DNA of 64,000 nucleotides from NCBI GenBank assembly GCA_902792895.1, contig CADBBK010000001.1:124001-188000 (forward strand), in the 5' to 3' direction. Origin of the DNA: an uncultured Bacteroidales bacterium. Lineage in GTDB: Bacteria; Bacteroidota; Bacteroidia; Bacteroidales; Muribaculaceae. Positions 8,159 through 16,310 of the stretch are shown here, one piece after another (the stretch's first letter is position 1; the number at the start of each line of letters is the position of its first letter). The notes below the pieces were generated by a model that did not search any database, was not told the origin of the DNA, and saw only the letters and a program-made list of their open reading frames with translations. The position numbers and the translations under genes are program-made.

Positions 8159-9784
8159 ATGAAACAGAAGTCCACACGTCAACCCATCTGGTTACCCCTC
8201 GCCATAGCCTTGGCGATGGTGGTGGGCATCTTCATTGGCAGCCGTTTCACCGTCAACAAACCTGTTGCGGACAACGACCGCAAACTTAACGCGATTCTCA
8301 ACCTCATTGCGCAGGACTATGTCGATACCACCAACCTGCACGACCTCATCGAGATGAGCATTCCCGAAATTCTGAGCAATCTGGATCCTCACACGAGCTA
8401 CTTCAGTGCCGAGGAACTGCGTGCTGCTACCGATGACCTGAACGGCTCGTTCAGCGGCATCGGCATCTCGTTTGTGCTGGTCAATGACACCATCGGCGTG
8501 GTGGAGGTAATTCCCGGCGGACCCAGCGAAAAGGTGGGCATCATGGCAGGTGACCGCATCGTGACTATCGACGACTCGACAGCCACCGGTGAGAAGATGA
8601 CCAACGGCGCCGTGATGAAACGTCTGCGCGGAGCCAAAGGCACCAAGGTGAAACTGGGTATCCAGCGCCCGAACACCAGCAAGATTCTGACCTTCACGGT
8701 GACGCGTGGCGACATTCCCGTGAACACCGTCGATGCCTACTACATGCTCGACAAGAATACGGGTTATGTCAAGATCAACCAGTTTGGCCGTCACACCTAT
8801 GACGAGTTCCTCACCGCCATGGCCAGCCTTGACGAGGAGGGAGCCAAACGGTATATCATCGACCTGCGCGGCAACGGTGGCGGATTCATGGAGATGGCCG
8901 TGCTCATGGTCAACGAGTTCCTGCCCGCCGACCAGCCCATCGTGTTCACCAAGGGGCGTTACAAACGTGATGACAGCGAGGTGTGGAGCGACGGCAACGG
9001 CTCGTTCCAGGATGCTGAGGTGGCTGTGCTCATCGACGAGTTCAGCGCCAGCGCCAGCGAGATTTTTGCCGGAGCCCTGCAAGACAACGACCGCGGCCTG
9101 ATCGTGGGCTGCCGCTCGTTTGGCAAGGGATTGGTGCAGAAGGAGTTTGTTCTGCCCGACAGCAGTGCTATCCGCCTGACCACAGCCCGTTACTACACGC
9201 CTAGCGGCCGCTGTATCCAGAAGGATTACAAGATGGGTGACATGAACGAGTACGAGAAGGAACTGCTGGACCGTTACATGAACGGCGAACTGTATAGCCG
9301 CGACAGCATGAAGATCGACAAGAGTCAGGTGTTCAGCACGCTGATTAGCGGTCGCACCGTGTATGGCGGTGGCGGTATCGTGCCCGACATCTTTGTTGCC
9401 CGCGACACCAGCGGCATGACCAACTACTACATTGAGGTGGCCAATGCCGGCCTGCTGCAGCGTTATTCGTTCAACTACTGCAACAATAACCGTGCTGCGC
9501 TCAAAAAGCTCGAAGACTACAACCAGTTCCTGCGCACCGCCCCGAGCGATGAGGCGCTTGTCAGGGACTTTGCCGACTATGCCGCCAACAACGGCATTGC
9601 CCCGCGCTGGTACTACATCAACCAGTCCCAGAACTTGATTGCCACCATCCTCAAGTCATTGATTGCGCGCGACATCTTCGGCAACCAGGCCTACTACCCC
9701 ATCCTGAACCGTAACGACAAGACCGTTCAGGCTGCCCTCAAGGCGATGAACAAGCACAAGGCAGCGTTCCCCATCACCGATTAG
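8159..9784 (+). CDS. S41 family C-terminal processing peptidase
   Basis: 541 residues. A single hydrophobic segment at about residues 11-29 anchors the protein in the inner membrane with the rest in the periplasm. A PDZ domain at about 90-175 (GIGISFVLVNDTIGVVEV, GIMAGDRIVTID) precedes the S41 domain. The SASASE catalytic-serine block is at 296-301, and GKGLVQK supplies the likely lysine base, Lys323. YYTPSGRCIQ follows. The roughly 150-residue C-terminal extension is usual in Bacteroidetes members. Its substrate cannot be told from sequence. Confidence 0.93.
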   Translation: MKQKSTRQPIWLPLAIALAMVVGIFIGSRFTVNKPVADNDRKLNAILNLIAQDYVDTTNLHDLIEMSIPEILSNLDPHTSYFSAEELRAATDDLNGSFSGIGISFVLVNDTIGVVEVIPGGPSEKVGIMAGDRIVTIDDSTATGEKMTNGAVMKRLRGAKGTKVKLGIQRPNTSKILTFTVTRGDIPVNTVDAYYMLDKNTGYVKINQFGRHTYDEFLTAMASLDEEGAKRYIIDLRGNGGGFMEMAVLMVNEFLPADQPIVFTKGRYKRDDSEVWSDGNGSFQDAEVAVLIDEFSASASEIFAGALQDNDRGLIVGCRSFGKGLVQKEFVLPDSSAIRLTTARYYTPSGRCIQKDYKMGDMNEYEKELLDRYMNGELYSRDSMKIDKSQVFSTLISGRTVYGGGGIVPDIFVARDTSGMTNYYIEVANAGLLQRYSFNYCNNNRAALKKLEDYNQFLRTAPSDEALVRDFADYAANNGIAPRWYYINQSQNLIATILKSLIARDIFGNQAYYPILNRNDKTVQAALKAMNKHKAAFPITD

Positions 9785-9812
9785 GCACATCACACACCGT
9801 GCTAAACAAAAC

Positions 9813-9851
9813 GATAAGGACGAGGCAGAGGTTATCTGTCCCGTCCTTATC
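9813..9851. terminator. Hairpin between convergent S41 protease and small secreted protein
   Basis: A 16-base-pair stem with two wobble positions (9813-9828 with 9836-9851) encloses a 7-base loop. It sits in the 105-base gap between two convergent stops and can serve both directions; neither side has a long T run. Confidence 0.65.
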
Positions 9852-9889
9852 AAATGTCTTAAAGAATCACTCGTCGGATTCGTTCATGT

Positions 9890-10276
9890 TCACTTTTTCT
9901 TTTTGCGGATAGTGACCGCACCGTTACGGAACTTCTTGTCCTCGCGCGGTGTTAGGAAATCGATGCGTTTGCGCAGTCGCTTACCCATCTTGTCCTTGAC
10001 CACCCACTCACCATTGATGGAGGGGTTAGTCTCACTTTCCACAACAATCACGTCGCCCAATTTGAACCCATGTTGGTTAAACATGTCATGCGAGAGAGCG
10101 ACCCATCGAATCTGATAGTTTTTCAACTTATCATAATTGATTCGGTCTCCGCTTGCTGTTACCCAACCAGCACCACCCTGTCCAGGGTGATATTTGGTAG
10201 CGTGCAATGTAAAATCCTGCCCTATGGCAGTCACAGCAATCACAACAGCAAGCGCTAAAAATAATCGTCTTAGCAT
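9890..10276 (-). CDS. Small secreted protein, possible double-psi beta-barrel (3D/RlpA-like) fold
   Basis: 128 residues with a signal peptide of about 19 residues (ending near TAIGQ). The mature part has HATKYHPGQGGAGWVTASGD, then WVALSHDMF, GFKLGDVIVVE and INGEWVVKDKMGKRLRKRID. This order (threonine-rich start, a v.ls.d segment, GD.v.v, then V.D..G.R....ID) resembles the 3D/RlpA double-psi barrel found in cell-wall enzymes. The usual run of catalytic aspartates is only partly present. The C-terminus is very basic (RKKKK). The assignment is structural only and tentative. Confidence 0.6.
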   Translation of the reverse strand: MLRRLFLALAVVIAVTAIGQDFTLHATKYHPGQGGAGWVTASGDRINYDKLKNYQIRWVALSHDMFNQHGFKLGDVIVVESETNPSINGEWVVKDKMGKRLRKRIDFLTPREDKKFRNGAVTIRKKKK

Positions 10277-10302
10277 AAGTTGTTAGTAATTGGTTTGTGG
10301 TG

Positions 10303-10334
10303 CAAAGGTAGCAAAAACAAATGAACTGACCAAA
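10303..10334 (-). promoter_or_regulatory. Promoter of the small secreted protein
   Basis: Read on the minus strand, TTTG (10334-10331) and TACCTTTG (10310-10303) are separated by 20 bases. The start codon lies 26 bases downstream. The rest of 10277-10548 is A/T-rich with no convincing gene. Confidence 0.75.
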
Positions 10335-10548
10335 TTTTTAGGCCATAAAATGCCCTTGGTATAGTGGTGAAAATTGACATAAAATCCTTATTTATAGATA
10401 TTTATGCTCAAATTCAGCAGAAAGGCCAAAACAAGGTCATACTACTGAAAAAAATGATAAAAACGTCACTTTTTCAGAGGCTGTTGTTAGGGGTGATGAG
10501 GTGTAATAGGGAGTGTTCGGGCTATGGAAAACAATGGGAATTAGGGGA

Positions 10549-11334
10549 CTAGAAGGAGTAGTCGAGGATCTGGGGATTGAAGTGAATGGAGCGGTTCATG
10601 AACAGGCGATTCATGGCGCCTTCGGCCACCAGTTCTTGGGTGGTTCCCGTGAGCACCTGGCGGTCGGTGGTGATGAGCCATAGTTCGTCGGCCAACATGA
10701 GCGACTGGGAGATGTCGTGGCTGGACAAGAGCACTGCTTTGCCACGGTCATGGGCCAGCGTCTGCAACAGGCGCATCGTCTCGATGCGGCTGGCCACGTC
10801 GAGGAACGCCGTGGGCTCATCAAGGATGATGATGGGCGTCTGTTGAGCCAGGGCGCGTGCAATCATGGCCTTTTGCCGCTCACCGTCGCTCAACGAAGCC
10901 ATATATTCGTTGGCCTTATCGATGATGCCGGCATCGGCCATCGACTGACGGACGATTTCGCGATCCTCATCGTCGAGACGTCCCAGGAAACCCGTGTGCG
11001 GCTGTCGTCCCAGACCGACCAACTCGGTTACTGTGAGCGCTCCGGCCTGAATGCGCTCGGTCGAAACGAGACCGATGAGTCGCGAGCGGTCCTTCTGGCT
11101 CATTTCCAGCAAATTCTTGCCGTTCACCTCGATAGTTCCCTCGAGGGGCCGCTCATCACAGGTGAGCGCACGCAGCAGCGTTGACTTGCCGGCTCCGTTC
11201 TGGCCAAGCAAGGCCACAAGACGTCCCTGCTCCAGCGTGAGGTTGAGGCCACTGAGCAATGTCACCTGATTCTTACCGTTGCGGTAACCCACCGCGAGGT
11301 CATGCGTCGTGAATATGGCTTGTGTATCGTTCAT
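10549..11334 (-). CDS. ABC importer ATPase (FecE/BtuD type)
   Basis: 261 residues. Walker A GQNGAGKST, signature LSDGERQK (D in place of the second G of LSGGQ), Walker B IIILDEP and a switch histidine in LLSSHD are all present. It is the energising subunit of the binding-protein-dependent importer with the permease next to it; the TGATG overlap at 11332-11336 implies translational coupling. Family members import iron-siderophores, haem or cobalamin. It ends the minus-strand operon. Confidence 0.92.
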   Translation of the reverse strand: MNDTQAIFTTHDLAVGYRNGKNQVTLLSGLNLTLEQGRLVALLGQNGAGKSTLLRALTCDERPLEGTIEVNGKNLLEMSQKDRSRLIGLVSTERIQAGALTVTELVGLGRQPHTGFLGRLDDEDREIVRQSMADAGIIDKANEYMASLSDGERQKAMIARALAQQTPIIILDEPTAFLDVASRIETMRLLQTLAHDRGKAVLLSSHDISQSLMLADELWLITTDRQVLTGTTQELVAEGAMNRLFMNRSIHFNPQILDYSF

Positions 11335-12368
11335 CAGTTGAAATATTGAATGCGTCGTCGATTAAGGATGATATAGAGAATGATAGGCACACCGATGACC
11401 GGGGTGATGGCATTGATGGGGATAATGCCGTGAGGATTGCTCACGCTGGCCACAGCACACAGCAACGCGATATCGGCACCGGCCAAGATGGTGGCAGGCA
11501 CAAGGCGACTGTGGTTACTGGTGCCCAGCGTCATGCGGGCAATGTGCGGCACCACAAGTCCAATGAAGCCGATGGGGCCGCAATAGGCCGTCACGACAGC
11601 GGTCAAGATGCCGGTGATGAGCAGCAGGATGTTGCGCGTCATCGACACGTTGATACCCAGGTTGCGGGCATATCGGGCACCCAGCAGCAAGGCATTCAAG
11701 GGCTTGACCATGAGTGCCGAACCTATGAGTGCCAAGATGATGATGCCGGCATAGATAGGCATCTGGGCCGTGCTCACTCCCGAGAAGTTGCCGAAACCCC
11801 ACGAAACATAGTTGTGCACCCCTTCCTCGGTAGCCACCGAGTTGAGCAGTTGCACAACGCTCGACGTGAGGTAACTCACCAGGATACCGATGATGAGCAA
11901 CATGGTGTTGCTACGAACGATGGCCGAGAAGGCAATGAGTACCACCAGCACTACGCCAGCACCCAGCAAGGCTCCAATCAAGACAGCCATGTAGCTGCCC
12001 ACGCCCTCTCCAAGCAGGCCGCCCAACGAGCCTCCCATCGCCAGAATGACGATGGCAACACCGAGTCCGGCACCCGACGACACACCCAGTATCGACGGTC
12101 CCGCAAGAGGGTTGTTAAAGGTCGTCTGCAAGAGCAGACCAGAAATCGAGAGCGCTGCTCCCGCCAATGCCGCGGTAGCAATCATGGGGATGCGTGACTG
12201 CAAGACGATGATGTCCCAAGCCCTGTTACCGCTACCCTTGCCCGTAATGATGTCCATAATCTTGCCTGCAGGGATATCTACCGACCCAAAGACAAGGCAT
12301 GCCAGTGCAAGCAGCACCAGCAGCACTGTCAGGCCCAGGATGGTGAGGGCAAAGCGGCGATATGACAT
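11334..12368 (-). CDS. FecCD-family ABC importer permease
   Basis: 344 residues from the ATG at 12368. The open frame extends further upstream, but those 49 codons overlap the binding-protein gene and look like its shadow. The protein is very hydrophobic, with about nine or ten membrane segments. Family blocks include LSISGLLLQTTFNNPLAGPSILGVSSGAGLG and GPIGFIGLVVPHIAR. It forms the inner-membrane channel for siderophore, haem or cobalamin uptake. The binding protein ends 7 bases before its start. Confidence 0.93.
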   Translation of the reverse strand: MSYRRFALTILGLTVLLVLLALACLVFGSVDIPAGKIMDIITGKGSGNRAWDIIVLQSRIPMIATAALAGAALSISGLLLQTTFNNPLAGPSILGVSSGAGLGVAIVILAMGGSLGGLLGEGVGSYMAVLIGALLGAGVVLVVLIAFSAIVRSNTMLLIIGILVSYLTSSVVQLLNSVATEEGVHNYVSWGFGNFSGVSTAQMPIYAGIIILALIGSALMVKPLNALLLGARYARNLGINVSMTRNILLLITGILTAVVTAYCGPIGFIGLVVPHIARMTLGTSNHSRLVPATILAGADIALLCAVASVSNPHGIIPINAITPVIGVPIILYIILNRRRIQYFN

Positions 12369-12375
12369 CGGAGCG

Positions 12376-13494
12376 TCAGTCAATGTGGTGATACATCTGG
12401 TTAGTGAAATCAGGGAATAGGTCAGGGTGCATGATGGCCGCGAACTCCCGCAGGAGCACCTCGGGGTGGAACGGGATGCGGTCAAAGAAGCGCGTTTTGT
12501 CGGTGTCGCACACATAGACGCGCTTGTTTTTGAAGGCGGACATTTCGCTGTTCAGCTCGTAGGCTCCCTGCAGGTCGCGCAGCGAATTGATATTGGTCCA
12601 CTTGATGAACCAGTAGTCGGCATCCTGGGCTACGGCCAGCACTTGGTTGAAATCCAGTGCCAATGACCCTGTATTCTTATCGTCGGACCACAAGTAACGT
12701 CCACCGGCATCGTTGATAATGCGGGCCATGTAACTCTGTCCTCCAGGCACGTTCCACACGCCACTGATGACCATCTCGGTCACAACGGTGGGACGATCAC
12801 TAGCCCCGGCAGCCTTCTGCTTCATGCCATTGTAGGCAGCGACAACCGCATCGTAGAGGCTATCGGCCTCGGCACGCTTGCCCACCAGCTCGCCATAGAA
12901 CTTCACCCACTCGGCGCGTCCCAGCGGATCATACTCCAGATAGTCGGCACACTCAATGATGGGAATGTCAAGCGACGTTATCTGGCCGTAGCTGGCATCC
13001 TGATAGGGTGACAGCAGGATGGCGTCGGGCTGCATGTCGATGACCTTTTCCACAGTGGGGTTCATCGAGTTACCGCAGTCGGCAATAGTACCGGCAGCAA
13101 GGCCTACCGCGATGTCTTCATCGATGAAATACTGCTTGTCCACCACACCCCGCACTGCATCGATGGCTCCGAGTTCGCGCAACAGGCTCGTGTGAACCGA
13201 CGAGTAAACCAACGCATTCTTGACAGGCGTGCGCACCACCGTGCCTTCGGGCAAGTCGGCAGGCAACTCAGCCTCAGCGGGCACCAGCACATATCGGTGC
13301 AGCACCCCACCCTTCCAGGGGTTCCCCACGCTGACGAGGGTATAGTCTGGCGTGCGCTGCATCGACAGCAATCTGGCAGCGGTAATGACAGAGTCGCGGG
13401 AGTCGAGAACGCTCGATGCACCCCGGCCACCCTTGTAGCACGAGGTCAAGAGCATCAACAAAGCGGGAAGTAAGAGAAGCAGTTTCTTGTTCAT
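12376..13494 (-). CDS. ABC importer substrate-binding lipoprotein (BtuF/FepB type)
   Basis: 372 residues from the ATG at 13494; a GTG three codons earlier is less likely. Lipobox LLTSC gives acylated Cys19. The class III binding-protein fold is suggested by ALVYSSVHTSLLRELGAIDAV near the N-lobe, EKVIDMQPDAILLSP, and a C-lobe DADYWFIKW. A conserved-looking MNKK...SC start marks it as membrane-anchored in the periplasm. Ligand cannot be read from the sequence; there is no cobalamin riboswitch upstream and no TonB receptor next to it, so siderophore, haem and corrinoid all remain possible. Confidence 0.88.
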   Translation of the reverse strand: MNKKLLLLLPALLMLLTSCYKGGRGASSVLDSRDSVITAARLLSMQRTPDYTLVSVGNPWKGGVLHRYVLVPAEAELPADLPEGTVVRTPVKNALVYSSVHTSLLRELGAIDAVRGVVDKQYFIDEDIAVGLAAGTIADCGNSMNPTVEKVIDMQPDAILLSPYQDASYGQITSLDIPIIECADYLEYDPLGRAEWVKFYGELVGKRAEADSLYDAVVAAYNGMKQKAAGASDRPTVVTEMVISGVWNVPGGQSYMARIINDAGGRYLWSDDKNTGSLALDFNQVLAVAQDADYWFIKWTNINSLRDLQGAYELNSEMSAFKNKRVYVCDTDKTRFFDRIPFHPEVLLREFAAIMHPDLFPDFTNQMYHHID

Positions 13495-13512
13495 GGGTGT
13501 CACGCAGCAATA

Positions 13513-14181
13513 TTATTCGATATTGAAATTGCCCATGAGGTCCAGGATGTAGGGGTGCATGAAGTCCTGACTGGCCCTGTCGATATACTTGAGGAAGTAG
13601 TCTTCGATAATATCGGACTTCTTATAATCCTTCATGCCCTCGTAGCGCATCTGTAAGTCGTGGTAGTCCTCGAGCAAGGCACTAAGGCCCGTAGGCGTTA
13701 TCCTAATCACCTTGCGATTCACGAAGTCGATGTAATAATACTCCATGCCTGTATCATACTCCTCACCATAGGCGGAGCCAAACAAAATGTCCTTTACCCC
13801 TAACGGGCCATGGAAGAGCGCATAGGCGACCTTCTCATTGAAGAAAACAGGCACGAAACCGCTGAGTTTTTTGGCATCACCCTTGAAATCGCGCTTCAAG
13901 TAAGTACTGTTGATGAGCCAGATACTGTCACCCAATGTGGCAGCGATATAATTCTCATCAATGAGCCTGTTATAGCGTTGATCCGCGGTTTCGATATATA
14001 TCTCAAAGGGAGTGAATGCATCTAAAATCGGTCTAGTGAGCATCGCCTCCGGCTCTTGATCAAGCATCTGTTCCCATGAGGTGTAGAAATACACCGTATC
14101 CTCAGGCATGTCCTCGGCCACTGCATGGAACGACAACATCGCAGCAGTCAGCAGCAGTATGCCATGCAACCATTTTTTCAT
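13513..14181 (-). CDS. Secreted protein of unknown function in the importer operon
   Basis: 222 residues with a signal peptide of about 22 residues (ending HAVAE). The mature part is acidic and aromatic, with TVYFYTSWEQMLDQEPEAML near its start and LGDSIWLINSTYLKRDFKGD mid-protein. No cysteine motif, repeat or membrane segment follows. It starts 13 bases after maf and ends 18 bases before the binding-protein gene, so it is part of the same transcript. I do not recognise a function; it looks like a Bacteroidales-restricted envelope protein. Confidence 0.8.
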   Translation of the reverse strand: MKKWLHGILLLTAAMLSFHAVAEDMPEDTVYFYTSWEQMLDQEPEAMLTRPILDAFTPFEIYIETADQRYNRLIDENYIAATLGDSIWLINSTYLKRDFKGDAKKLSGFVPVFFNEKVAYALFHGPLGVKDILFGSAYGEEYDTGMEYYYIDFVNRKVIRITPTGLSALLEDYHDLQMRYEGMKDYKKSDIIEDYFLKYIDRASQDFMHPYILDLMGNFNIE

Positions 14182-14194
14182 CTTATTCCCTTGT

Positions 14195-14770
14195 TTAAAA
14201 AGTTTTTAGCAGTTGATATAGTTTGCGGGTGGGCAATCCCATCACATTATAAAAGTCACCGTTAATACCCTGGATGCCGATGTTGCCTATCCATTCCTGA
14301 ATTCCATAGGCACCTGCTTTGTCCAGAGGACGATAGTGCTTGATGTAGTAGTCAATCTCGTCATCAGTCAATTCAGCGAAGTGGACGATGCTGGTGTCAG
14401 CAAACGACTCGGTGCGGCTCGCCGTTGTCACGCACACACCACTGATAACACGGTGGGCGCGTCCCGAGAGGGCCCGCAGCATGCGATGGGCATCGGCTTC
14501 GCCTGTTGGTTTGCCCAGTACGGTCTCGTCGAGCACGACAACTGTGTCGGCCGTGATGAGCAGTTCATTGGGCTGCAACGGGTGGCCCTCAGCCTTCACG
14601 CGGGCGAGAAAAACGGGTATTTCCTCAACGGGCAGGCTGGCAGGATAAGTCTCGTCGATGCCCTTGATGGACTCGACACGGAAAGTGAGGCCCATGTCGT
14701 TCAAGAGTTCGCGGCGGCGCGGAGAGTTGCTGCCCAGCACGATGTCATATTTTTCCAGATTATTGAGCAT
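14195..14770 (-). CDS. maf: Maf family nucleotide pyrophosphatase
   Basis: 191 residues from the ATG at 14770; a TTG start three codons upstream is possible. The family blocks LGSNSPRRRELL, TADTVVVLD, GKP, LSGRAHRVISGV and YGIQEWIG are visible. Maf proteins hydrolyse non-canonical or modified nucleoside triphosphates (dTTP/UTP type). The start overlaps the end of the DUF2520 gene by 11 bases, so the two are coupled. In Bacteroidales I recall a KdsC-like phosphatase gene between these two; it is absent here. Confidence 0.93.
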   Translation of the reverse strand: MLNNLEKYDIVLGSNSPRRRELLNDMGLTFRVESIKGIDETYPASLPVEEIPVFLARVKAEGHPLQPNELLITADTVVVLDETVLGKPTGEADAHRMLRALSGRAHRVISGVCVTTASRTESFADTSIVHFAELTDDEIDYYIKHYRPLDKAGAYGIQEWIGNIGIQGINGDFYNVMGLPTRKLYQLLKTF

Positions 14771-15539
14771 TGTCGTCAATCGGGTTACGGTTCATGATGG
14801 ATTGGGAGAGCAGGCGGTAAATGTCGCGCTTGTCACCATCGAGCAGCGCCAGATGGCTGTCAACGACCTGTTGATCGTGGCGCACGGCAGGCCCTGTCTG
14901 GGACTGAGCCGGCGCGAGGCGGTCAAGCTTCTCAACGGTGGTGCGGATAAGGGGCAGCAGTGCCTCAAAGGGCAGGCCCTGAGCAGTAAGCAACTCATCG
15001 GCCAGCGTCCACAGGTGGTTGGCAAAATTGCACGAAAAGACCGACGCAATGTGCAGCCAACGGCGCTGGTCACTGTCGGCAGGAGTGACATGGCTCGAGA
15101 CACAGGTGCCCAAGGCCATCAAGTCGCGAAGCGCATCGTCATCACTGGCCTCGGCAAAGAAATGCACCTCGTCGAGCGGTACCACCATTTCGCGCGAGAA
15201 ACTCTGCATGGGCCACAGCACACCGTAGCGGGCACGATGGCCGCGGAACAGGTCTATCGGCTTGCTGCCCGAGGTATGCACCCACAGGGCTCCATTGTCG
15301 GGCACGGCAGCGATGACATCGGCAATCACATCGTCGCGCACGGCGATGATGTAGGCGTCTGCATCAGGGACGAGTGCCTGAAGGTCATCGGTTGCTTCCG
15401 GGCAATGGATGGCATCGGCCAGCACACGGGCATGCTCCAAGCGGCGGCTGTAGATCTGCGCCACCTCGCAACGGGCAGCCAAGCCATGAGCTAGGCTCGT
15501 CGCCACATTACCAGAACCGATAATTACCACTCGCTTCAT
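14760..15539 (-). CDS. Rossmann-fold DUF2520 protein
   Basis: 259 residues. The N-terminal NAD(P)-binding motif is VVIIGSGNVATSLAHGL, followed by a ProC/F420-oxidoreductase-like Rossmann domain with IIAVRDDVIADVI and WVHTSGSKPIDLF. The C-terminal half (SVFSCNFANHLWTLADELL) is the DUF2520 part, which resembles the helical domain of 6-phosphogluconate-type dehydrogenases. Substrate is unknown. It is the first gene of the minus-strand operon that continues through maf to the ABC importer. Confidence 0.85.
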   Translation of the reverse strand: MKRVVIIGSGNVATSLAHGLAARCEVAQIYSRRLEHARVLADAIHCPEATDDLQALVPDADAYIIAVRDDVIADVIAAVPDNGALWVHTSGSKPIDLFRGHRARYGVLWPMQSFSREMVVPLDEVHFFAEASDDDALRDLMALGTCVSSHVTPADSDQRRWLHIASVFSCNFANHLWTLADELLTAQGLPFEALLPLIRTTVEKLDRLAPAQSQTGPAVRHDQQVVDSHLALLDGDKRDIYRLLSQSIMNRNPIDDNAQ

Positions 15540-15547
15540 ATTTCATG

Positions 15548-15579
15548 CAAAATTAGTTCAAGTCGGACACAAAAGCAAA
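15548..15579 (-). promoter_or_regulatory. Promoter of the DUF2520-maf-importer operon
   Basis: On the minus strand TTTG (15579-15576), 20 bases, then TAATTTTG (15555-15548). The ATG is only 8 bases beyond the box, so the mRNA is predicted to have almost no leader. Confidence 0.7.
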
Positions 15580-15753
15580 ATTCTACTTGTTTTTGTGAAA
15601 ACGTGGTCCAATTTTGAGGTCTATACCCGCCAAAACACCTTTAAGACTCGGCTGAGCGCCGAAAGTTTAAGCATTCCAGCCATATCGACCAGGGTTGGAT
15701 GACACCAAGCAGACAAAAGCGCATGAATCCTGTAAATTGTCGGGAAAAAACTG

Positions 15754-15761
15754 TATCTTTG
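15754..15761 (+). promoter_or_regulatory. -7 box upstream of msrA
   Basis: TATCTTTG matches the -7 consensus; no good -33 box is visible. It ends 3 bases before an in-frame ATG at 15765, which argues that the true start is the later ATG at 15786. Confidence 0.5.
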
Positions 15762-15785
15762 CCCATGAAAACAACATTGAATGTG

Positions 15786-16298
15786 ATGAAAGAGATTTAT
15801 TTTGCAGGAGGATGCTTCTGGGGCACAGAGCATTATTTCAAATTGGTGAATGGAGTTATTGAAACCGAGGTGGGCTATGCCAACGGCCACACCGAGAATC
15901 CAACCTATCAAGACGTATGCACCGACAAGACGGGCTTTGCCGAGACCGTACGCATCGCTTATGATCCTGAGGTCATCTCGCTGGAGTTCCTGACCGAGAT
16001 GTACTTCAAGGCCATCGATCCCGTGAGCGTGAATCAGCAGGGACACGATAAGGGCACGCAATACCGCACGGGCATCTACTATACTGACGAAGCCGACGTG
16101 CCGACGCTCAAGGCGGTGTATGACCATGTGCAGGCCCAAGTGAGGTTGCGTCTCGCTGTAGAACTGCTGCCGCTCAACAACTTCTATCCCGCCGAGGACT
16201 ATCACCAGGACTATCTGGACAAGAACCCCGACGGCTATTGCCATCTGCCGCTGGAGCTGTTCGAGATGGCCAAGCGCGCCAACCGCAAGAACCAATAA
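15786..16298 (+). CDS. msrA: Peptide methionine sulfoxide reductase MsrA
   Basis: 170 residues from the ATG at 15786; ATG 15765 would add seven residues and the longer frame from 15699 lies upstream of the promoter. The GCFWGTEHYF motif holds catalytic Cys10, and the YHQDYLDKNP block is present. A likely resolving cysteine follows in GYCHLP. MsrA reduces methionine-S-sulfoxide in proteins. There is no signal peptide from this start, so it should be cytoplasmic, and no MsrB domain is fused. The VanY-like gene starts 12 bases downstream. Confidence 0.94.
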   Translation: MKEIYFAGGCFWGTEHYFKLVNGVIETEVGYANGHTENPTYQDVCTDKTGFAETVRIAYDPEVISLEFLTEMYFKAIDPVSVNQQGHDKGTQYRTGIYYTDEADVPTLKAVYDHVQAQVRLRLAVELLPLNNFYPAEDYHQDYLDKNPDGYCHLPLELFEMAKRANRKNQ

Positions 16299-16310
16299 CC
16301 GCCCTACCCC

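Noticed and set aside
10364-10552. 62-codon plus-strand frame between two minus-strand genes
   Set aside because: A/T-rich random-looking content, no promoter and it runs into the end of the ATPase gene.
12369-12515. Longer start for the FecCD permease
   Set aside because: The extra 49 codons overlap the binding-protein gene and are Ser/Thr/Arg-rich with no membrane character; ATG 12368 gives the normal family length.
15540-15785. Cobalamin or other riboswitch ahead of the importer operon or msrA
   Set aside because: The operon's predicted leader is nearly absent and no B12-box or conserved riboswitch pattern is visible.
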